Below, in pieces: positions 5,971 through 7,681 of a stretch of DNA of 7,681 bases (the first letter of the stretch is position 1; every line of letters starts with the position of its first letter). The stretch covers positions 1 through 7,681 of the forward strand of contig JBAUUR010000062.1 in assembly GCA_049582805.1 (NCBI GenBank), in the 5' to 3' direction. This stretch comes from CAVXFS01 sp049582805 (GTDB lineage: Bacteria; Pseudomonadota; Gammaproteobacteria; Burkholderiales; Gallionellaceae). The translations under genes and the position numbers were made by a program. The notes beneath the pieces were generated by a model that saw only the letters and a program-made list of their open reading frames with translations, did no database searches and was not told the origin of the DNA.

Positions 5971-6035
5971 TCATATCGTGTATCGGCTTCTGCGTAGTGA
6001 AACCATTGTGCGGCACTTTGTAGCCTTGAGTCACT
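5955..6035 (-). pseudogene. Possible HEPN N-terminal relic
   Basis: Just after the MNT2 stop, one frame reads SRLQSAAQWFHYAEADTRYE and continues CHLSS. This resembles the first helix of HEPN proteins (W..yAe.D...a). A HEPN partner is expected in this place behind an MNT gene. No start codon fits the frame and the similarity ends within 30 residues, so this is a weak call. Confidence 0.25.
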
Positions 6036-6444
6036 CCCTGTCGTAGACCAATGTCCTTTCTTGCAGCATCGATTTGATGAATGACACCTCTTTCCGGGTG
6101 GCGAGTTCATGTGCGGTCATCACCACGACATCGCAACCACAGGGCACATCCAGGCTGGAGATGATGTCGTAGGCGATGGACAGCCGCTTGGATGCAGAGA
6201 ATCCTTCGCCACCTTCCACAAGGATATCGACATCCGAATCCGATCTGGAACGTTCTGTCGCTGCGGATCCAAACACCCACACGCGTTTTGATCCAAGGGC
6301 TTGCGCCAACAAAGGGGCCGCCACGTCACGCGCGAATTTCAGTCTGATTTCGGATTCTTTCGATGCTTCAGCAAGGCGAGCTGATTTGAGCATCAATCCG
6401 ATGTCGCTAATGTTGTCTGCGCCAGATGCCAAGTCGATTGCCAT
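6031..6444 (-). CDS. MNT-domain nucleotidyltransferase with helical N-terminal extension, MNT2
   Basis: 137 residues. The nucleotidyltransferase core starts at about residue 50: WVFGSAATERSRSDSDVDIL gives GS (59-60), ten residues, then Asp71-x-Asp73. A third acid is likely in GCDVVVMT. The preceding 45 residues are predicted helical by composition (ISDIGLMLKSARLAEASKES, then EIRLKFARDVAAPLL), longer than in minimal MNT antitoxins. The start is well supported by AAGGAAG five nt before the ATG at 6444. It overlaps the truncated vapC2 by 38 nt, so the original promoter of this gene was probably lost and vapB2 transcription would now drive it (inference). A HEPN toxin partner would be expected downstream but only a possible relic remains. 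Confidence 0.8.
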   Translation of the reverse strand: MAIDLASGADNISDIGLMLKSARLAEASKESEIRLKFARDVAAPLLAQALGSKRVWVFGSAATERSRSDSDVDILVEGGEGFSASKRLSIAYDIISSLDVPCGCDVVVMTAHELATRKEVSFIKSMLQERTLVYDRE

Positions 6445-6676
6445 GTTTTCTTCCTTTGGGTTCCCGCGTAGGCTCTGCTACTGCATCGAATGCATTAAGG
6501 AGATATGAAATATTCTCAGCCTCGGCATCATGTTTGAGTCCGAGCAGTATTTCAGTCAACACAACACCCGGTATTGCAATGGGCTCCGATTCCCCTATAG
6601 CGCAGGCTAGGCGTTCCACCTGCTTGGATTCGTGTCCGTTAAAGAAATCTATCCAAACAGAGGTGTCAACCAGCAT
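6407..6676 (-). pseudogene. VapC-type PIN toxin, C-terminal half lost (vapC2)
   Basis: The first 72 or so residues are a clear PIN-domain start: MLVDTSVWIDFF with Asp4, and VVLTEILLGL with Glu42, plus the helix through FDAVAEPTRE. After that the frame runs through the leader and Shine-Dalgarno sequence of MNT2 and into its coding region in the wrong frame, ending after 89 residues (family about 130). The later acidic active-site residues are absent, so RNase activity should be lost. The ATG at 6676 overlaps the vapB2 stop as TGATG. The join near 6462-6470 is a deletion breakpoint between two TA modules. Confidence 0.8.
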
Positions 6677-6885
6677 CAACTGTCCTCGTTGCTGCGAGTG
6701 GAACGTAACTGATCAAGGTCACCTTGCCAGATCACCTTGCCACGCAAAGCAAGCAATTGCTGTCGCTTGAGGGTTTTGACAAACTCAGCTAAAGCCGCAT
6801 GGATAGCGGCTTTCTTGGTAGGGAAGTGGCCAAGCTGTAACACTTGAGCGATTAACTGATCATCGGGTTCAACGTGCGTACTCAT
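6676..6885 (-). CDS. VapB-family antitoxin (vapB2)
   Basis: A 69-residue antitoxin: an N-terminal ribbon-helix-helix-like part (DDQLIAQVLQLGHFPTKKAA then IHAALAEFVKTLKRQQLL) and a toxin-binding tail LRGKVIWQGDLDQLR, the conserved signature of VapB proteins that partner PIN toxins of the MLVDTSVWI type. The ATG at 6885 is chosen because AAGGAA lies 9 nt upstream and the longer in-frame start at 6942 overlaps the promoter. Its toxin gene is truncated, so this is an orphan antitoxin; it may still repress its own promoter or neutralise related VapC proteins made elsewhere (inference). Confidence 0.87.
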   Translation of the reverse strand: MSTHVEPDDQLIAQVLQLGHFPTKKAAIHAALAEFVKTLKRQQLLALRGKVIWQGDLDQLRSTRSNEDS

Positions 6886-6914
6886 GGGATATATTTCCTT
6901 TGTTTTGTGCTCGC

Positions 6915-6942
6915 ATTTTAGATCATTTGTTGCGCAATTCAA
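6915..6942 (-). promoter_or_regulatory. Candidate sigma70 promoter for vapB2
   Basis: On the minus strand TTGAAT and TAAAAT stand 16 bases apart, matching 4 of 6 and 5 of 6 consensus positions, and lie 30-57 bases before the vapB2 ATG. With vapC2 and MNT2 overlapping downstream, this promoter may drive the whole stretch to about 6031. Confidence 0.5.
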
Positions 6943-6948
6943 TACATT

Positions 6949-7014
6949 CTAGTGAGGTAATGCGCGGATAAAACTGCTGCCATGTTTTTCGATGCTGCCA
7001 GTGAGGTAAAGCGC
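6949..7014. repeat. 17-bp imperfect direct repeat pair (6949-6965 and 6998-7014)
   Basis: CTAGTGAGGTAATGCGC and CCAGTGAGGTAAAGCGC match at 15 of 17 positions, 49 bases apart. The second copy encodes the ALYLTG part of the RecG/AlbA relic on the minus strand, and the first overlaps its new C terminus and stop. The break in the relic therefore falls at a short repeat. Confidence 0.7.
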
Positions 7015-7107
7015 TTCAGCAACAAGTTTGTTGCGCAGGCTGGAGCGATAGTTGTCGGCCTGGATGTCAGCCACGCTGATAGTCGAATGGCTAGTAGTTT
7101 CATCAAT
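6949..7107 (-). pseudogene. C-terminal relic of a RecG/AlbA-type ATP-binding protein
   Basis: Fifty-two codons before a TAG read ISVADIQADNYRSSLRNKLV, then AEALYLTGSIEKHGSSFIRA. This is the conserved stretch 'RN.LIAEAFYLTG.IEKYGSGFIR' of proteins with an AlbA_2/Schlafen-like domain plus a HATPase_c_4 region, often annotated as RecG-like helicases or transcriptional regulators. There is no start codon, and the upstream part has been replaced by palindromic repeats. The normal C terminus after FIR is missing and replaced by ALPH and a stop. Confidence 0.6.
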
Positions 7108-7116
7108 TAAATTACT

Positions 7117-7190
7117 ACCGGCAAAGCCGGTGGCTTATTGGTTGAGCCCCTCAAAGGGGCCGATAACCCCGTGAGCCGCCCAAGGCGGCT
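7117..7190. repeat. Three consecutive perfect hairpins
   Basis: Three GC-rich hairpins follow one another: 7117-7131 (ACCGGC, AAA, GCCGGT), 7146-7160 (GCCCCT, CAA, AGGGGC) and 7174-7190 (AGCCGCC, CAA, GGCGGCT). All have perfect arms and an A-rich 3-base loop but different arm sequences. The third is followed on the plus strand by GGTTTT and could act as a plus-strand terminator. No gene lies here. They resemble REP-like or stem-loop intergenic elements. Confidence 0.7.
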
Positions 7191-7200
7191 GGTTTTCGCT

Positions 7201-7240
7201 CCTTCCCCCTTGCAGGGGGAAGGTTGGGATGGGGGTAGAA
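7201..7240 (-). repeat. Palindromic intergenic repeat, copy B (inverted relative to copy A)
   Basis: The reverse complement begins TTCTACCCCC and ends in a hairpin with perfect 10-base arms (CCTTCCCCCT, TGC, AGGGGGAAGG). It matches bases 1-40 at 35 of 40 positions by hand count. It faces copy C across a spacer of 17 bases. Confidence 0.8.
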
Positions 7241-7257
7241 CAGTGGAGATGCAAAGT

Positions 7258-7355
7258 TTCTACCCCCTCCCTAGCCCCCCCTGGTGCGTGGTTGTTGCCG
7301 CTTCAGCGGCTTTACAACCACGGCCTACCCCTGCTGCGGGTTCAAGGGGGAGGGG
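7258..7355 (+). repeat. Palindromic intergenic repeat, copy C, split by a second hairpin element
   Basis: The left part (TTCTACCCCC, then TCCCTAGCCCCCCCT) and right part (GGGGGAGGGGA at 7346 onward) match copy A, but about 62 bases lie between them where copy A has about 4. The insert holds a strong hairpin at 7287-7322 with outer arms CGTGGTTGT/ACAACCACG and inner arms GCCGC/GCGGC. It looks like one small palindromic element placed inside another, or a longer ancestral form from which A and B are deleted. Confidence 0.65.
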
Positions 7356-7423
7356 ACGATGACGATGGCGCCCAATTTTTCACTTCGCTCTTTTATGACC
7401 GCCGGAACGGTCGAACCTGGCAG

Positions 7424-7494
7424 ATAGGGGTAGGGAACGGCGATCACCGTCCCCTCCCTCCGAACCCGGTGTGCGGTTTTCCCGCAACGGGCTC
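7424..7494 (-). ncRNA. Group II intron domains V and VI (3' end)
   Basis: On the minus strand 7494-7462 fold as domain V: GAGCCCG pairs with CGGGTTC, a short bulge follows, TGCGG pairs with CCGCA, and a GAAA(A) loop closes it. The catalytic AGC triad sits at the 5' side. The next bases (7460-7424) form domain VI: ACGG/CCGT and GGGGA/TCCCT pair, then A7431 is bulged, then GGG/CCC pair. The bulged A is followed by seven bases to the T at 7424, the expected distance from branch point to 3' splice site, and the intron would end in AT, fitting the 'AY' rule. Both folds were derived by hand. Confidence 0.8.
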
Positions 7495-7511
7495 TCCAGT
7501 CAGTTGTTTCC

Positions 7512-7681
7512 TCATCGGGATTGGCGCGCCAAGTGATGGGCTTCATACATCGTGAAAAAACCCAAGATCAGCGAGGAAGACATTGTCTCCCTTAACTCCT
7601 GTTTGTAGAGCTGCCAACATAGCTTCTGTCCAGATTGGAGCTGGCACGAATTTCCCGCTGCATGCAGCTTCCCAGCGCGCT
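7512..7681 (-). pseudogene. Group II intron reverse transcriptase/maturase, internally deleted and frameshifted
   Basis: One frame reads PIWTEAMLAALQTGVKG, like the segment near the N terminus of many intron-encoded proteins that precedes the reverse transcriptase core (VWT..ML.AL..GVKGG). Soon after, another frame reads LGFFTMYEAHHLARQSR and TGA, like the C-terminal end of the same family. The two are joined with the whole reverse transcriptase core absent, and a run of six T's (minus strand, near 7555) shifts the frame; five T's would join them in frame. The stop lies 18 bases before domain V, as in intact introns. The family match is from memory, so moderate confidence. Confidence 0.55.

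Larger units (their letters stand above)
7424..7681 (-). mobile_element. Group II intron remnant, 3' part, running off the window
   Basis: The segment contains the ruined end of the intron-encoded protein followed by domains V and VI. The 5' part, if present, lies beyond base 7681. The flanking 3' exon side (7423 downward) is intergenic repeat sequence, not a gene. With the protein damaged, the element should not move on its own, though the RNA 3' domains look sound. Confidence 0.7.

Noticed and set aside
3725..6885. New anti-phage defence system
   Set aside because: TA and HEPN/MNT genes can act in defence, but most toxin partners here are truncated, so I see a decayed tract and no coherent new multi-gene system.
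7117..7190. CRISPR array
   Set aside because: The hairpins differ in sequence, so there is no repeated unit and no regular spacer length.
7174..7200. Rho-independent terminator of a plus-strand gene
   Set aside because: Stem plus GGTTTT fits loosely, but there is no plus-strand gene to end and it is one of a run of similar hairpins.
7138..7362. 74-codon plus-strand ORF in the hairpin region
   Set aside because: The frame runs through palindromic repeats and codes for Pro/Gly/Arg-rich residues with no protein-like pattern.
7325..7546. 73-codon minus-strand ORF (MKPITWRANPDEETT...)
   Set aside because: It reads through domains V and VI of the group II intron and the repeat beyond; such frames are often annotated as hypothetical proteins but the RNA structure explains the sequence.

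Overview
The window reads as a piece of a proteobacterial chromosome, most likely betaproteobacterial. I infer this from the balanced-to-high GC, the CDP-sugar/Wzt O-antigen genes, the many type II toxin-antitoxin (TA) genes and the GC-rich palindromic intergenic repeats. The organism call is an inference, not a match. Every supported gene lies on the minus strand, so transcription runs from high to low coordinates.

Left part (69-3725): a tight four-gene operon in transcription order wzt, rfbF, rfbG, then a sugar 3,5-epimerase-family gene. Each pair is joined by a 4-nt ATGA overlap. RfbF makes CDP-glucose from glucose-1-phosphate and CTP, and RfbG converts it to CDP-4-keto-6-deoxyglucose. The epimerase-like protein probably modifies the keto sugar, but Phe sits where the family's catalytic Tyr is expected. 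Wzt is the ATPase of an ABC-type O-polysaccharide exporter with a C-terminal glycan-binding domain. Its membrane partner Wzm is not in the window.

Middle part (3725-6885): a crowded accessory tract of TA genes and relics. In transcription order it holds: vapB2 (intact) with a truncated vapC2; an MNT nucleotidyltransferase (MNT2) followed by a possible HEPN relic; a 40-codon ORF; a second MNT gene (MNT1) with a truncated HEPN-like partner; a short scrap resembling the start of an FAD-dependent oxidoreductase; an apparently intact vapBC pair; a frameshifted, roughly 83% identical fragment of a second wzt gene; a DUF2281-type antitoxin with a MazF-like toxin cut short; and the last 32 codons of a VapC, whose stop overlaps the wzt start codon as TGATG. 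Only the vapBC pair at 4543-5183 looks complete for both partners.

Right part (6949-7681): no intact gene. It contains the C-terminal relic of a RecG/AlbA-type ATP-binding protein with a short direct repeat at its break, a run of perfect hairpins, two copies of a palindromic repeat also present at bases 1-41 (one copy split by another hairpin), and the 3' end of a group II intron. The intron shows recognisable domains V and VI, a bulged branch-point A, and the ruined end of its reverse transcriptase ORF.

I see no intact, clearly new system. The most notable points are the repeated breakage and joining of TA genes directly upstream of an O-antigen operon, the wzt relic, the epimerase with an altered active site, and the dead group II intron.
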